A stretch of DNA of 32,198 nucleotides from Thermoleophilaceae bacterium (GTDB taxonomy: Bacteria; Actinomycetota; Thermoleophilia; Solirubrobacterales; Thermoleophilaceae), in NCBI GenBank assembly GCA_016929195.1, contig JAFGJG010000085.1, positions 1-32,198 of the forward strand. The letters run 5' to 3'. Shown piece by piece: positions 24,331 through 32,198 of the stretch. Below the pieces are notes generated by a model that was not told where the DNA came from, did not search any database, and worked only from the letters and a program-made list of their open reading frames with translations. Within the stretch, counting starts at the first letter, position 1, and each line of letters starts with the position of its first letter. The position numbers were made by a program, and so were the translations under genes.

Positions 24331-25506
24331 GTGGAGTTGGCACCACAACAAGCTCCCAGCAAGGTCGCGCTCGTGCACGACTTCCTGCTGGACCTCCGCG
24401 GCGCCGAGCGGGTCTTCCTGGCGATGTGCGAGATCTGGCCGGAGGCCGACCTGTTCACGGCCGTCTACAACGAGCACGGAACCGAGGGGCGCTTCGCGCA
24501 CCGCAACGTCCACACGTCCTTCCTGCAGAAGACGCGGCCGACGTCGCGGACGTTCCGTGCGCTGCTGCCGCTGTACCCCGCGGCGGTCGAGTCCTTCGAC
24601 CTGTCCGGCTACGACCTCGTGGTCTCCAGCTCGAGTGCCTGGGCGCACGCCGTGATCTGCGACGAGTTCACCGTCCACGTCTGCTACTGCCACAACCCGT
24701 TCCGGTACGCCTGGAACGACCGCGACCGGACGCTGGCCAGCAGGCGCAACCCGGTCACCCGCAGCTTCCTGCGCGGCCTGTTCCGCCGCTGGCGCCAGTG
24801 GGACTGGATCGCTGCCCAGCGGGTGGACCACTACGTGACCAACTCGCAGTCGACCCAGGCGCGCGTCAAGCGCTACCTCGGGCGCGACTCGACCGTCGTC
24901 TATCCGCCCGTCGAGACGGGCCGCTTCTCGGCCGGTCCCGTCGGCGACCACTACCTGGTGCTGTCGGAGCTGATGCCGCACAAGCGGATCGACGTGACGG
25001 TGCAGGCGTTCAACCGCCTCGGGCTGCCGCTCGTGGTCGTGGGCGACGGGCCCGACGGCCGCCGCCTCCAGCGCATGGCCGGCCCAAACGTGCGCTTCAC
25101 GGGGCGGGTGAGCGACGCCGAGACCGCCGCCTACCTGTCCGGCTGCCGCGCGCTCGTGGTCGCGGCCGTGGAGGAGTTCGGCATCGCCGCCGTGGAGGCC
25201 CAGGCCGCCGGCCGGCCGGTGATAGCAGTGCGCAGCGGAGGGACGCTCGAGACGGTCCGGCAGGGCCTGACCGGCTGCTTCTGGGACGGCGGGCCCGACG
25301 AGCTTGCGAGGGCGGTCCTCGACTTCGACGACGCGGCCGTCGACCCGCAGGACTGCCTGGAGAACGCGGCGCGGTTCGACACCGCCCGGTTCCAGGAGGC
25401 GCTGCCCCGCGAGGTGCAGAACACCATCGAGGCGCTCGACTCCCGCAGCCGCTGGCCGCGAACCGGGCCCCGGGCCGGCCGCCTGGCGCGGCCCGCCCTG
25501 ATCTAG
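24331..25506 (+). CDS. GT4 glycosyltransferase, WbaZ-like (paralogue of 13342)
   Basis: 391 residues from the GTG at 24331. The motifs follow the paralogue at 13342 closely: VALVHDFLLDLRGAERVFLAM, HVCYCHNPFRYAW (116-128), VVYPPVETGRF, LSELMPHKRIDVT and E281-x7-E289 (EEFGIAAVE). The two differ in the linker after RYAW and in the C-terminal tail. Two related but distinct enzymes in one locus probably add sugars at different steps. The gene ends in a TAG that shares the CTAG palindrome with the stop of the convergent DPM1-like gene. Confidence 0.92.
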   Translation: MELAPQQAPSKVALVHDFLLDLRGAERVFLAMCEIWPEADLFTAVYNEHGTEGRFAHRNVHTSFLQKTRPTSRTFRALLPLYPAAVESFDLSGYDLVVSSSSAWAHAVICDEFTVHVCYCHNPFRYAWNDRDRTLASRRNPVTRSFLRGLFRRWRQWDWIAAQRVDHYVTNSQSTQARVKRYLGRDSTVVYPPVETGRFSAGPVGDHYLVLSELMPHKRIDVTVQAFNRLGLPLVVVGDGPDGRRLQRMAGPNVRFTGRVSDAETAAYLSGCRALVVAAVEEFGIAAVEAQAAGRPVIAVRSGGTLETVRQGLTGCFWDGGPDELARAVLDFDDAAVDPQDCLENAARFDTARFQEALPREVQNTIEALDSRSRWPRTGPRAGRLARPALI

Positions 25507-26282
25507 GCCGGGGTTCGCTCCTCCGCGGCCTGCGCCTCGTCGCGCACCGCGGGCTTGTCGCGGCGGTGGGTCCGCCGGAGCCGCGGCACGAGCAGCAGGG
25601 CCTCGAAGGCGATGTCGAGCGAGATCTTGCTCTGGCCGGCCTTGCGGTCGCGGAAGGTGATCGGCACCTCGGCGACGCGGAACCCGGCCAGGATCGCGCG
25701 GTACGTCAGCTCGATGTTGAAGACGTAGCCCTGGGCCCGCAGCGTCGATGGCTCGACCGTCTCGAGCACCTCACGGCGGATGCAGCGGAAGCCGGTCGTC
25801 AGGTCCCGGATCTCGAGGCCCAGGATCATCCGCGCGTACGTGGAGCCACCGCGGCTGAGGAAGCGGCGCAGCGGCGGCCAGTCGACGATCTCACCGCCCT
25901 CGACGTAGCGCGACCCGAGCACGAGGTCGCTGTGCTCCGCGGCCTCGATGAGCGCGGGGATGTGACGCGGGTCGTGGGAGAGGTCCGCGTCCATGACGAT
26001 CGTCAGGTCGGCGCCGCGGCTGTGGGCGTAGCGAAAGCCGGCCAGGTACGCCTGCCCGAGCCCCTCCTTCCCGGTCCGGTGGAGCACCTCGACCTGCGGC
26101 AGCTCGGCCGCGAGGCGCTCCGCGATCTCGCCGGTCCCGTCCGGCGACGCGTCGTCGACGACGACCAGATGGCCGCGCCCCGGGACGGTCTCCTCGAGCT
26201 GCTTGACGACCGAGCGCACGAGCCCCTCGAGGTTCTGGGCCTCGTTGTAGGTCGGCACGGTAATCCAGACGGTGGGCGGCAT
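25503..26282 (-). CDS. Polyprenol-phosphate mannose synthase-like GT2 (DPM1/Ppm1-like)
   Basis: 259 residues. It has a complete DPM1-type set: VWITVPTYNEAQNLEGLV, VVVDDASPDGT (40-50), VMDADLSHDP with D98-A-D100, GSRYVEGGEIVDWP, LSRGGSTYARMILGL, RDLTTGFRCIRREVL and ITFRDRKAGQSKIS. No C-terminal membrane segments are present, as in soluble actinobacterial Ppm1 domains. It should charge polyprenyl phosphate with mannose or a related hexose, giving donors for GT-C enzymes such as the GT39 and YfhO-like proteins. A TATCGT box lies 8 nt before the ATG. The stop shares CTAG with the convergent GT4 gene. Confidence 0.93.
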   Translation of the reverse strand: MPPTVWITVPTYNEAQNLEGLVRSVVKQLEETVPGRGHLVVVDDASPDGTGEIAERLAAELPQVEVLHRTGKEGLGQAYLAGFRYAHSRGADLTIVMDADLSHDPRHIPALIEAAEHSDLVLGSRYVEGGEIVDWPPLRRFLSRGGSTYARMILGLEIRDLTTGFRCIRREVLETVEPSTLRAQGYVFNIELTYRAILAGFRVAEVPITFRDRKAGQSKISLDIAFEALLLVPRLRRTHRRDKPAVRDEAQAAEERTPA

Positions 26283-26290
26283 CCATAGAG

Positions 26291-26296
26291 ACGATA
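26291..26296 (-). promoter_or_regulatory. -10-like hexamer TATCGT for the DPM1-like gene
   Basis: On the minus strand TATCGT ends 8 nt before the ATG at 26282, a spacing that suggests a leaderless mRNA. No matching -35 is visible. Confidence 0.35.
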
Positions 26297-26370
26297 GGGG
26301 GCAATTCAGTGAGGCGCCACCCGGACCGTACCCGCCGCTCGGAGGTGCCGCGCCGTTCCGCGAGACCCGC

Positions 26371-26376
26371 TACCTT
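26371..26376 (+). promoter_or_regulatory. -10-like hexamer TACCTT for the GT4 gene at 26387
   Basis: TACCTT ends 10 nt before the GTG at 26387. The same hexamer is the -10 of the promoter candidate at 8039. Its position inside the longer open frame (from 26309) argues for the 26387 start. Confidence 0.4.
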
Positions 26377-26386
26377 TGCCCGTCTC

Positions 26387-27565
26387 GTGACCGGGCCCGG
26401 CGCGGAAAAGCCCCTGCACATCCTCGTCCTGGCCGACAGGGACTGGACGCATCCCCAGACGGGGGGCAACGGCGCGAACATCGACGCGCACGTGAGCCGC
26501 TGGGTGGCCTGGGGCCACCGCGTGACGATGGTGGCGGGGATGTATCCCGGCGCGAAGGCCGTCGAGACCTACGGCCCGCGCCTCACGGTCCACCGCATGG
26601 GCGGGCGCTCGACCGTGTTCCCGCGCGCGATCTGGGCCTGCATCCGCGGCCTCGGCCGCGAGGCCGACGTGGTGCTCGAGATCATCAACGGCATCACCTT
26701 CCTCACCCCGCTGTGGCTGCGCAAGCCGCGGGTGGCGATGGTCCACCACGTGCACCGCGACCTCTACATCGGCGAGTTCGGGCCGCGACTCGGCCGCGTG
26801 CTCGCGTGGGCGCTCGAGACCATGCCGCTCAAGCTGCTCTACCGCAGGGTGCGCTTCTCGACGATCTCGCTGTCGGCGCGGGACGACCTCGTGGACGTGG
26901 GCATCCCGGCCGAGCACATCCAGATCGAATACCTCGGCGTGGACCCGAAGGACTTCCACCGCGGCATCCGGGCGCCCACGCCGCGACTGCTGTTCGTGGG
27001 CCGGCTCAAGGCCTACAAGCGGATCGAGCGCGTGCTCGACGTGCTCGAGGCCGTGCCGGGCGCCGAGCTCGACATCGCTGGGGACGGCGACCACCGCGAG
27101 TCGCTCGAGCGGGAGATCGCGCGGCGCGGCCTCCAGGACCGGGTCACGATGCACGGCTACGTGAGCGACGAGCGGCGGGCCGAGCTGTACGCGCAGGCGT
27201 GGGTGGCGCTGACCGCCTCATCGTCCGAGGGCTGGTCCCTGACGGTCATGGAGGCGGCCCTGTGCGGCACGCCGAGCGCGGCCCTCGCCGTCGGCGGCCT
27301 GCCGGAGTCGATCGTCGACAACGAGACGGGGCTCCTGGCCCACAGCCCCGAGGAGCTGTGCGCGCGCGTGCGCGACCTCGTGGCTGACCCGGACCGGATC
27401 GAGGAGCTGGGCCAGGCCGCGGAGCGCCGTGCGCGCTACTTCAGCTGGGACCGGGTGGCCCAGGCCAACCTCGCGATCCTCCAGGCCGAGGCGGGGCACG
27501 AGCCCGTGGCCGATCCCGGTCCGGTGCCCGCCATGGCACCCAGCGAGACCGGCACCCCCGTATGA
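26387..27565 (+). CDS. GT4-type glycosyltransferase
   Basis: 392 residues from the GTG at 26387. The frame is open from 26309, but the extra residues are Arg-rich and the fold starts at LHILVLADRDWTHPQTGGNGANIDAH. The donor domain has LLFVGRLKAYKRIERVLDVL and E281-GWSLTVM-E289. It is a normal-length GT4 enzyme acting in the cytoplasm; donor unknown. It is the first gene of a plus-strand run with the methyltransferase (ATGA overlap at 27562) and the YfhO-like protein. A TACCTT box 10 nt before the start suggests a leaderless mRNA. Confidence 0.9.
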   Translation: MTGPGAEKPLHILVLADRDWTHPQTGGNGANIDAHVSRWVAWGHRVTMVAGMYPGAKAVETYGPRLTVHRMGGRSTVFPRAIWACIRGLGREADVVLEIINGITFLTPLWLRKPRVAMVHHVHRDLYIGEFGPRLGRVLAWALETMPLKLLYRRVRFSTISLSARDDLVDVGIPAEHIQIEYLGVDPKDFHRGIRAPTPRLLFVGRLKAYKRIERVLDVLEAVPGAELDIAGDGDHRESLEREIARRGLQDRVTMHGYVSDERRAELYAQAWVALTASSSEGWSLTVMEAALCGTPSAALAVGGLPESIVDNETGLLAHSPEELCARVRDLVADPDRIEELGQAAERRARYFSWDRVAQANLAILQAEAGHEPVADPGPVPAMAPSETGTPV

Positions 27566-28323
27566 GCGCCGTGGAGACCTCGAGCGGCTTCGAGGGCGCG
27601 CTCGAGGCCGTCGCGGGAGTCGAGGGCTGGCTGAGCGACGACCAGGCGCGGCGCCTGTGGGACGCGGCCGGGCGCGTGCAGGCCGGTGGCCGGATCGTCG
27701 AGATCGGCTCCTTCCGCGGCAGGTCCACCATCGTGCTCCGGCGCGCCTCGCTCCCGACCGTCGAGGTCGTGGCGATCGATCCGCACGCGGGCAGCGATCG
27801 CGGGCCGCAGGAGATCGACGCGGAGGCCGGCCGGGGCGGCCGCGACTTCGAGACCTTCCACGCCAACCTCGCGCGCGCCGGCGTGGACGACAAGATCCTG
27901 CACGTGCGCGAGATGTCGGATGCCGCCCACGCAGCGGTCGAGGGCCCGATCGATCTTCTCTACGTGGACGGCGCGCACCGCTACGCACCGGCCCGGAACG
28001 ACATCCGGGACTGGGGTGCCCGGGTGCCCGAGGGCGGCGCCATGCTGGTCCACGATTCCTACAACGCCGTCGGCGTCACGCTCGCGCAGCTCCGCCTGCT
28101 CGTGTTCTCGGGTCAGTGGCGCTACGTGGGGCGCGCCCGCTCACTCGCGGAGTACCGGCGCGAGCGGCTGGGTCCCGGTGCGCGTGTGACCGACGCGCTG
28201 CGCCAGCTCGGCGGCATGCCGTGGTTCGTCCGCAACTGCCTGATCAAGGTGGCCATGGTGGCCCGCCTGCGGCCCGTCGCCCGGGCGCTCGGGCTTCCCG
28301 ACGAGGACGACTGGCCGTACTGA
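27562..28323 (+). CDS. Class I SAM-dependent methyltransferase (Methyltransf_24-like)
   Basis: 253 residues, starting with an ATG that overlaps the GT4 stop as ATGA. The SAM motif reads IVEIGSFRGRST (45-56), followed by VVAIDPHAG (69-77) and DLLYVDGAHRYAPARNDI (131 on). IDLLYVDGAHxY is the mark of the Methyltransf_24 group, found in many glycan and antibiotic loci. It may methylate a sugar hydroxyl of the repeat unit, together with or instead of the FkbM enzyme. The C-terminal part (after about 200) has PWFVRNCLIKVAMVARL, perhaps a membrane-contacting helix. Confidence 0.87.
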   Translation: MSAVETSSGFEGALEAVAGVEGWLSDDQARRLWDAAGRVQAGGRIVEIGSFRGRSTIVLRRASLPTVEVVAIDPHAGSDRGPQEIDAEAGRGGRDFETFHANLARAGVDDKILHVREMSDAAHAAVEGPIDLLYVDGAHRYAPARNDIRDWGARVPEGGAMLVHDSYNAVGVTLAQLRLLVFSGQWRYVGRARSLAEYRRERLGPGARVTDALRQLGGMPWFVRNCLIKVAMVARLRPVARALGLPDEDDWPY

Positions 28324-28360
28324 TCAGGGAGCGGCCCTGCGCGCTGCGCTGACCGAGTGG

Positions 28361-30790
28361 GTGAGGCGCCGGCCGGTGACGGCCGCGGCGCTTGTCTACC
28401 TGGTGCTCGCCGTGGCCGTGTTCGCGCACGGGATGGTCCCCGGGCGCGCGCTCTCGGCGTCCGACTTCCTCTGGACCGCCACGCCGTGGCAGTCGTCGCG
28501 ACCGGCCGAGGTTCCAGCCCTCGGCTCGAACCGCGAGCTGGGCGACGCCGTCAACAAGTTCCAGCCGTCGCTCGAGTACACGCGCGCTCACCTCCCGGAC
28601 GTCCCGCTCTGGGACCCGCACGTGCTGAGCGGGCGCCCGTACTTCGCGGATCCGCAGGCGCTGATCTGGTCGCCGTTCAGCCTGCCGGCGTACGTCCTGC
28701 CGTTCTGGCAGTCGCTGGCGGTCATCGCGGCCCTCAAGCTGTTCGTGGCGGCGTTCGGGGCGTTCCTTCTGGGCCGGGCGCTCGGCATGCGGTTCGCCGC
28801 GGCGCTGATGACCGGGCTCGTCTTCGGGTTCAGCCTCTGGTGCGTGTTCTGGGTGTCCTGGAACACCATGGGCATCTGGCCGTTCCTCCCGTGGATCTGT
28901 CTGCTCGCGGAGCTCACGGTGCGAAGACCCGGACCGCTCCCGTGGGCCGGCCTCGCCGCGGTCACCGGGCTCCAGTGGCTCGGCGGGCACCCGTCGTCGA
29001 GCTTCCAGATGCTCTTCGTGGTGGGGTGCTTCTGGACGGGCCGGGTGCTCCTCGACCCGGTCCTGCGAAACGGCTTCCCGCGGCGGCTGCTGGCGCTCGG
29101 GACGGCGCTCGCCGCCGGCACCGCGCTCGCCGGCGTCGCGCTGATCCCGTTCGTGGAGCTGCTCTCCCACTCGGACGACGTGAACGCCCGGACGGGGCTG
29201 TCGGGCACCCTGTTCCAGCAGCCGCCGAAGTACCTGCTCGGGTTCTTCATGCACGACTTCTGGGGGGCGGGGCGGACGAGCTACGAGTTCGCGGCGAAGA
29301 ACCAGGAGCACGCCTGGTACGTGGCGGCCCTGCCGCTGATGCTGGTCGTGGCGGCGTTCGTGTCCCGGCCGACGTGGACGCGGGTGGCGGTCTTCCTCGT
29401 CGGCGCGGCGTCGCTGCTGATCGCGACCGGGCAGCCCCCGCTCTTCGACCTGCTGACGAGCCTGCCGGGGTTCAAGGTCGCAAACAACAGCCGCTTCGGC
29501 GTGATCACGGTGATGTGCCTCGCGGTGCTCGCCGGCTGGGGGATGGACGACCTCATGGCCGGCCGGCTTCGCGAAAGGCGGCGGGCGCTGCTCGTCGGGG
29601 CATCCGCGCTGCTCGTGATCGGGCCCGTGATCGTCGTGGCCGCGGGCGGCAACCTCCACCTCGACCTGCTCGGCAGGGCGCTGCGCGCGGCCTGGCTGTT
29701 CGACACGCCGCAGCCTGAGCTGCTCGCCACCCCCGATGGCCCCTTCGTGGTCAAGCTCGCCTCCGCGCTCGAGTGGCTGCTCCCCGCCGTGCTGGCGCTG
29801 GCGCTCGTGGCGGCGCTCGCTGCGCGCCGCATCTCGCCCTCGGCGTTCGCCGCGCTCGGGCTGGTGCTCGTGGCGCTCGACCTGGTCAAGGCGGGGGCCG
29901 ACTACAACCCGTCGATCCGCGAGAGCCACGCCGAGCAGCCGGTCACGGGGTCGATCCGGTACCTCCAGGCGCACAGGCCGGCCCGGTTCGCCGGGCTCGA
30001 GCCGCTCACACTCTCGCTGGCGCCGCCGCTTCCGCCGAACCTGGCGCTCCGCTACGACGTCTATGACGCGCGCGGCGACGCGATCCCCGGCGAGCGTCGC
30101 TACACCGAGCTGTGGCGCCAGGTGATCGGGCGCAACCGCAACTGCTACTCGTTCTTCTGCACCGTCGCCGCGGTCGCCGACCCCGCGTCCTACCGTGCCC
30201 TCGGCCTGCTCGGCGTCCAGTATCTGCTCCAGAACCGCGGTGACGACCCGCTGCCGGGGCTCGAGGAGGCCTACGACGGCCCGGACGCCCGGATCTACCG
30301 CAACCCGAGCGCGCTGCCGCGCGCGTTCCTCGTCACCGGCCAGCAGGTGCTCCCGGACGACGACGCCCAGCTGCTCACGGTGGCCTCCGAGGGCTTCCGG
30401 CCGCTCGAGGCCGCCATCACCGACGAGCCGGTGCCGGGCCTGCCGCAGGGTGCGCAGCGGGGCGCGGGCGGCGAGGCCCGCATCCAGCGCTACGACGACG
30501 ACGAGGTCACCGTTGCGACGAGCTCGAGCCGGCCCGGCCTGATGGTCCTGACCGACGCCTGGTACCCCGGGTGGAAGGCCGAGGTCGACGGCCGGGACGC
30601 CGAGGTCAGGCGGGTCGACTACGTGCTCCGCGGGGTGAGCGTGCCGGCCGGGGAGCACACCGTGGTGCTCCGCTACGAGCCGTCGAGCTGGCGCCTCGGG
30701 TGGATCACGAGCCTCGTCGCGCTGATCCTGATCGGAGGCGTGGCGGCGGTCGGATTCCGGCGCCGCGGGGGCGATCGGGCCGCCGCCTAG
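28361..30790 (+). CDS. YfhO-family membrane protein (GT-C-like)
   Basis: 809 residues from the GTG at 28361. The N-terminal two thirds hold about twelve membrane segments. The first outer loop has SASDFLWTATPW and PLWDPHVLSGRPYFADPQ, typical of YfhO. The C-terminal soluble part ends with LTDAWYPGWKAEVDG and GVSVPAGEHTVVLRYEP, the standard YfhO end, then a last membrane segment. YfhO proteins are GT-C-like and in Gram-positive bacteria help to glycosylate wall polymers such as lipoteichoic acid using polyprenyl-phosphate sugars. A CTG at 28337, in frame and 5 nt after GGGAG, is an alternative start adding 8 residues. It lies 37 bp after the methyltransferase gene. Confidence 0.9.
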   Translation: MRRRPVTAAALVYLVLAVAVFAHGMVPGRALSASDFLWTATPWQSSRPAEVPALGSNRELGDAVNKFQPSLEYTRAHLPDVPLWDPHVLSGRPYFADPQALIWSPFSLPAYVLPFWQSLAVIAALKLFVAAFGAFLLGRALGMRFAAALMTGLVFGFSLWCVFWVSWNTMGIWPFLPWICLLAELTVRRPGPLPWAGLAAVTGLQWLGGHPSSSFQMLFVVGCFWTGRVLLDPVLRNGFPRRLLALGTALAAGTALAGVALIPFVELLSHSDDVNARTGLSGTLFQQPPKYLLGFFMHDFWGAGRTSYEFAAKNQEHAWYVAALPLMLVVAAFVSRPTWTRVAVFLVGAASLLIATGQPPLFDLLTSLPGFKVANNSRFGVITVMCLAVLAGWGMDDLMAGRLRERRRALLVGASALLVIGPVIVVAAGGNLHLDLLGRALRAAWLFDTPQPELLATPDGPFVVKLASALEWLLPAVLALALVAALAARRISPSAFAALGLVLVALDLVKAGADYNPSIRESHAEQPVTGSIRYLQAHRPARFAGLEPLTLSLAPPLPPNLALRYDVYDARGDAIPGERRYTELWRQVIGRNRNCYSFFCTVAAVADPASYRALGLLGVQYLLQNRGDDPLPGLEEAYDGPDARIYRNPSALPRAFLVTGQQVLPDDDAQLLTVASEGFRPLEAAITDEPVPGLPQGAQRGAGGEARIQRYDDDEVTVATSSSRPGLMVLTDAWYPGWKAEVDGRDAEVRRVDYVLRGVSVPAGEHTVVLRYEPSSWRLGWITSLVALILIGGVAAVGFRRRGGDRAAA

Positions 30791-30816
30791 CGGGGACGTC
30801 TGCACGAAGCCGCGTG

Positions 30817-30822
30817 TATGTT
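30817..30822 (+). promoter_or_regulatory. -10-like hexamer TATGTT for the GT2 gene at 30829
   Basis: TATGTT ends 6 nt before the GTG at 30829, which would make the first transcribed base the start codon. It lies between the YfhO stop and the next gene, so that gene may have its own promoter. Confidence 0.35.
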
Positions 30823-30828
30823 CGGGCG

Positions 30829-31614
30829 GTGGGCGACGTTTGGATGTCGGTCGTCGTGCCGGCCTACAACGAGGAAGTCGGGATCCGCGGGACGATCGCG
30901 CTGCTGCGTGAGCAGCTCGAGCGCTTCGGTCGCCCTTACGAGATCATCGTGGTCGACAACGCCAGCGTCGACGACACCGTCGAGGTCGTGCAGCCGGCGC
31001 TCGACGGGACCACGGTCCGGCTGCTGCGCAACGAGCGAAACCGCGGAAAGGGCTACTCCGTGCGCCGGGGGATGCTCGAGGCGCAGGGCGAGCTGCGGCT
31101 GATGTGCGACGCGGACTGCGGGCCGTCGCTCGACTCGCTGCCCGAGATGCTCGAGGCGCTGGAGAGCGCCGACGTGATCGCCGGGTCGCGGACCGCCGCC
31201 GGGGCCAGGGTCGGCCACCAGCAGCCGTTCCGCCGGCGGCTCGTGGGGTGGCCGTTCATCGCGCTCACGCGACTGCTGATGGGGGAGCCCACCCGCGACG
31301 TGTACTGCGGCTTCAAGCTCTGGCGGGCGCCGGCGGCCGAGGCCGCCTTCTCGCGCCAGCGGCTCGACGGCTGGGTGTTCGACGCCGAGGTGCTGGCGCT
31401 GGCGCGGCGCTCGGGCTACCGGGTGCGCGAGGTCGGCGTCGCCTGGGCGGACCGTGAGGGCTCGAAGCTCTCGATCTTCAAGGTGCTCCTGCCCGCCGTG
31501 CGCGAGCTGATCGCCGCGCGGCGGAGCGTGTGGAAGCAGGCGCCGCGGCGCCGAGAGGTAGCGCTTCCGCCCGAGTCCGAGCTCACGCCGGAGTCGGCGG
31601 ACCGGAACCCCTAG
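30829..31614 (+). CDS. GT2 glycosyltransferase (DPM/DPG-synthase-like)
   Basis: 261 residues from GTG 30829; ATG 30844 is an alternative. The GT-A fold is clear: MSVVVPAYNEEVGIRGTI, IIVVDNASVDDT (39-50), NERNRGKGYSVRRGML and CDADCGPS with D94-A-D96. YCGFKLWRAPAAEAAFSR and DGWVFDAEVLALARRSGY follow, as in polyprenyl-phosphate glucose/mannose synthases. V-D-N replaces the V-D-D of the DPM1-like protein at 25503. No clear membrane segment is present. It probably makes a second polyprenol-linked donor. Its stop codon is the first base run of repeat copy B. Confidence 0.88.
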   Translation: MGDVWMSVVVPAYNEEVGIRGTIALLREQLERFGRPYEIIVVDNASVDDTVEVVQPALDGTTVRLLRNERNRGKGYSVRRGMLEAQGELRLMCDADCGPSLDSLPEMLEALESADVIAGSRTAAGARVGHQQPFRRRLVGWPFIALTRLLMGEPTRDVYCGFKLWRAPAAEAAFSRQRLDGWVFDAEVLALARRSGYRVREVGVAWADREGSKLSIFKVLLPAVRELIAARRSVWKQAPRRREVALPPESELTPESADRNP

Positions 31615-31689
31615 TCACCCTCCCGTCACGCGCCCGCTCGGGGGCTTGTCGAGTTATGCATCTCAGGGATGCACAGATCGCCAAGCCCC
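31614..31689. repeat. Structured repeat, copy B
   Basis: It begins GTCACCCTCCCGTCACGC, with the first G being the last base of the GT2 stop codon, and contains GTCGAGTTATGCA like copy A. GGGGCTTG (31641-31648) pairs fully with CAAGCCCC (31682-31689), and inside it TGCATC (31657-31662) pairs with GATGCA (31668-31673) around TCAGG. The inner and outer stems sit as in copy A at 15774-15858 but with different bases. It separates two convergent genes. Confidence 0.7.
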
Positions 31690-31725
31690 ACTGCCGGCCG
31701 TTCGCCGGACCCGGGAGGCGCCCGG

Positions 31726-32198
31726 TCAGCCGCGGGCCTGCGGCTGCGCGGGCTCCGCGGGGGCCTCGAAGCCGGGCTCCGAGCGCTGCCCCTTCACGAC
31801 GCGCGAGACGATGTAGAGGGGCCGGTCCAGCACCTGGTCGTGCACGTGCGCGAGGTAGCGGCCCAGGACCCCGATGCTCATCAGCTGCACGCCGCCCAGG
31901 AAGAGGACCGCGACGAGGATCCAGAGGGTGGTCGAGGCGGTCAGGGCGCCGGAGAGCGTCAGCAGCAGGACGATCGCGCCCGCGATGCCGCTGACCGCCG
32001 CGCACAGTGCGCCGATGTAGGTGGCGATGCTCAGCGGCACGTCCGAGAACGACGTGAGCGCCTCGAACGCCAGCCGGAAGAGCGCCGGGTACGAGGCGCC
32101 GCCGCCGGCCTGCCGCCCGGCGCGCCGATACTCGATCGGGACCTGCTTGAAGCCTACCCACGCGACCATCCCGCGCAGGAAGCGGCGCCGCTCGGGCA
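31726..32198 (-). CDS. Membrane-anchored GT2 glycosyltransferase, C-terminal part (partial)
   Basis: About 156 residues are visible and the start lies beyond the window. The frame reads PERRRFLRGMVAWVGFKQVP, then EYRRAGRQAGGGASYP, two membrane segments (SIATYIGALCAAVSGIAGAI region and TLWILVAVLFLGGVQLMSIG) and GRYLAHVHDQVLDRPLYIV. This is the C-terminal layout of GtrB/ArnC-like bactoprenol glycosyltransferases: R-F-x-R-G, amphipathic helix, two membrane helices and the G-x-x-G-R-Y end. Such enzymes load glucose or aminoarabinose on polyprenyl phosphate. The catalytic domain is not seen, so the sugar cannot be judged. Confidence 0.9.
   Translation of the reverse strand, partial: PERRRFLRGMVAWVGFKQVPIEYRRAGRQAGGGASYPALFRLAFEALTSFSDVPLSIATYIGALCAAVSGIAGAIVLLLTLSGALTASTTLWILVAVLFLGGVQLMSIGVLGRYLAHVHDQVLDRPLYIVSRVVKGQRSEPGFEAPAEPAQPQARG

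Noticed and set aside
31650-31680. ArgR-like operator (TGCAT...ATGCA)
   Set aside because: The site lies between gene ends, not before a start, and no arginine gene is present; stem pairing explains the symmetry.

Overview
The window is very GC-rich and densely coding. It has many GTG starts, overlapping gene ends and, at several genes, a -10-like hexamer only 6-12 nt before the start codon. This fits an actinobacterium-like genome. The protein style (LPXTG-anchored surface proteins, Wzz/BY-kinase fusion, many GT4 enzymes) would suit a deep-branching class such as Thermoleophilia, but that placement is inference. Nearly every gene belongs to one exopolysaccharide / surface-glycan locus. No tRNA, rRNA, CRISPR array, insertion sequence or integrase was seen.

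Layout. 1-105 is the C-terminal end of a priming sugar transferase. 413-2014 (-) is a Wzz-type chain-length regulator fused to a BY-kinase. 2093-3241 (+) is a GT4 enzyme. A minus-strand operon runs from 7967 down to 3196: GH10 xylanase-like lipoprotein, exostosin-like protein, GT4 enzyme, O-antigen ligase/polymerase-like membrane protein. 8089-11951 (+) is a GT39-type membrane glycosyltransferase translationally coupled to a large two-domain GT2 protein. 11948-15220 holds a secreted glycosidase-like protein (-), a GT4 enzyme (+) and an FkbM methyltransferase (-). 15294-15755 (+) is a small LPXTG protein. 17228-15888 (-) is a Wzx-like flippase, coupled to a membrane-anchored glycosidase-like gene (18496-17225) that is divergent from a third one (18547-20154). 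A second minus run goes from 24260 to 20081: LPXTG protein, GT4 enzyme, AidB-like acyl-CoA dehydrogenase, another glycosidase-like protein. 24331-31614 carries GT4, DPM1-like polyprenol-phosphate transferase (-), GT4, methyltransferase, YfhO-like membrane protein and a GT2 enzyme. 31726-32198 (-) is the C-terminal part of a membrane-anchored GT2 enzyme.

How it may work (inference). A priming transferase loads a sugar on a polyprenyl carrier, the GT4/GT2 enzymes extend it, the methyltransferases may decorate it, the flippase exports it, the Wzy/WaaL-like protein polymerises or ligates it, and the Wzz/BY-kinase sets chain length. The polyprenol-phosphate-sugar synthases could feed the GT-C type membrane enzymes (GT39, YfhO) outside the membrane. 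Five exported or anchored glycosidase-like proteins could trim or release the polymer, as PslG does in the Pseudomonas Psl system.

The most unusual items are: a roughly 75-85 bp structured repeat present twice, each time between convergent genes (15774-15858 and 31614-31689); the high number of glycosidase-like genes, including three paralogues; the GT2-GT2 fusion whose second domain has lost key motif residues; and two LPXTG proteins sharing a QYxDP(L/F)AG motif with no sortase in view.
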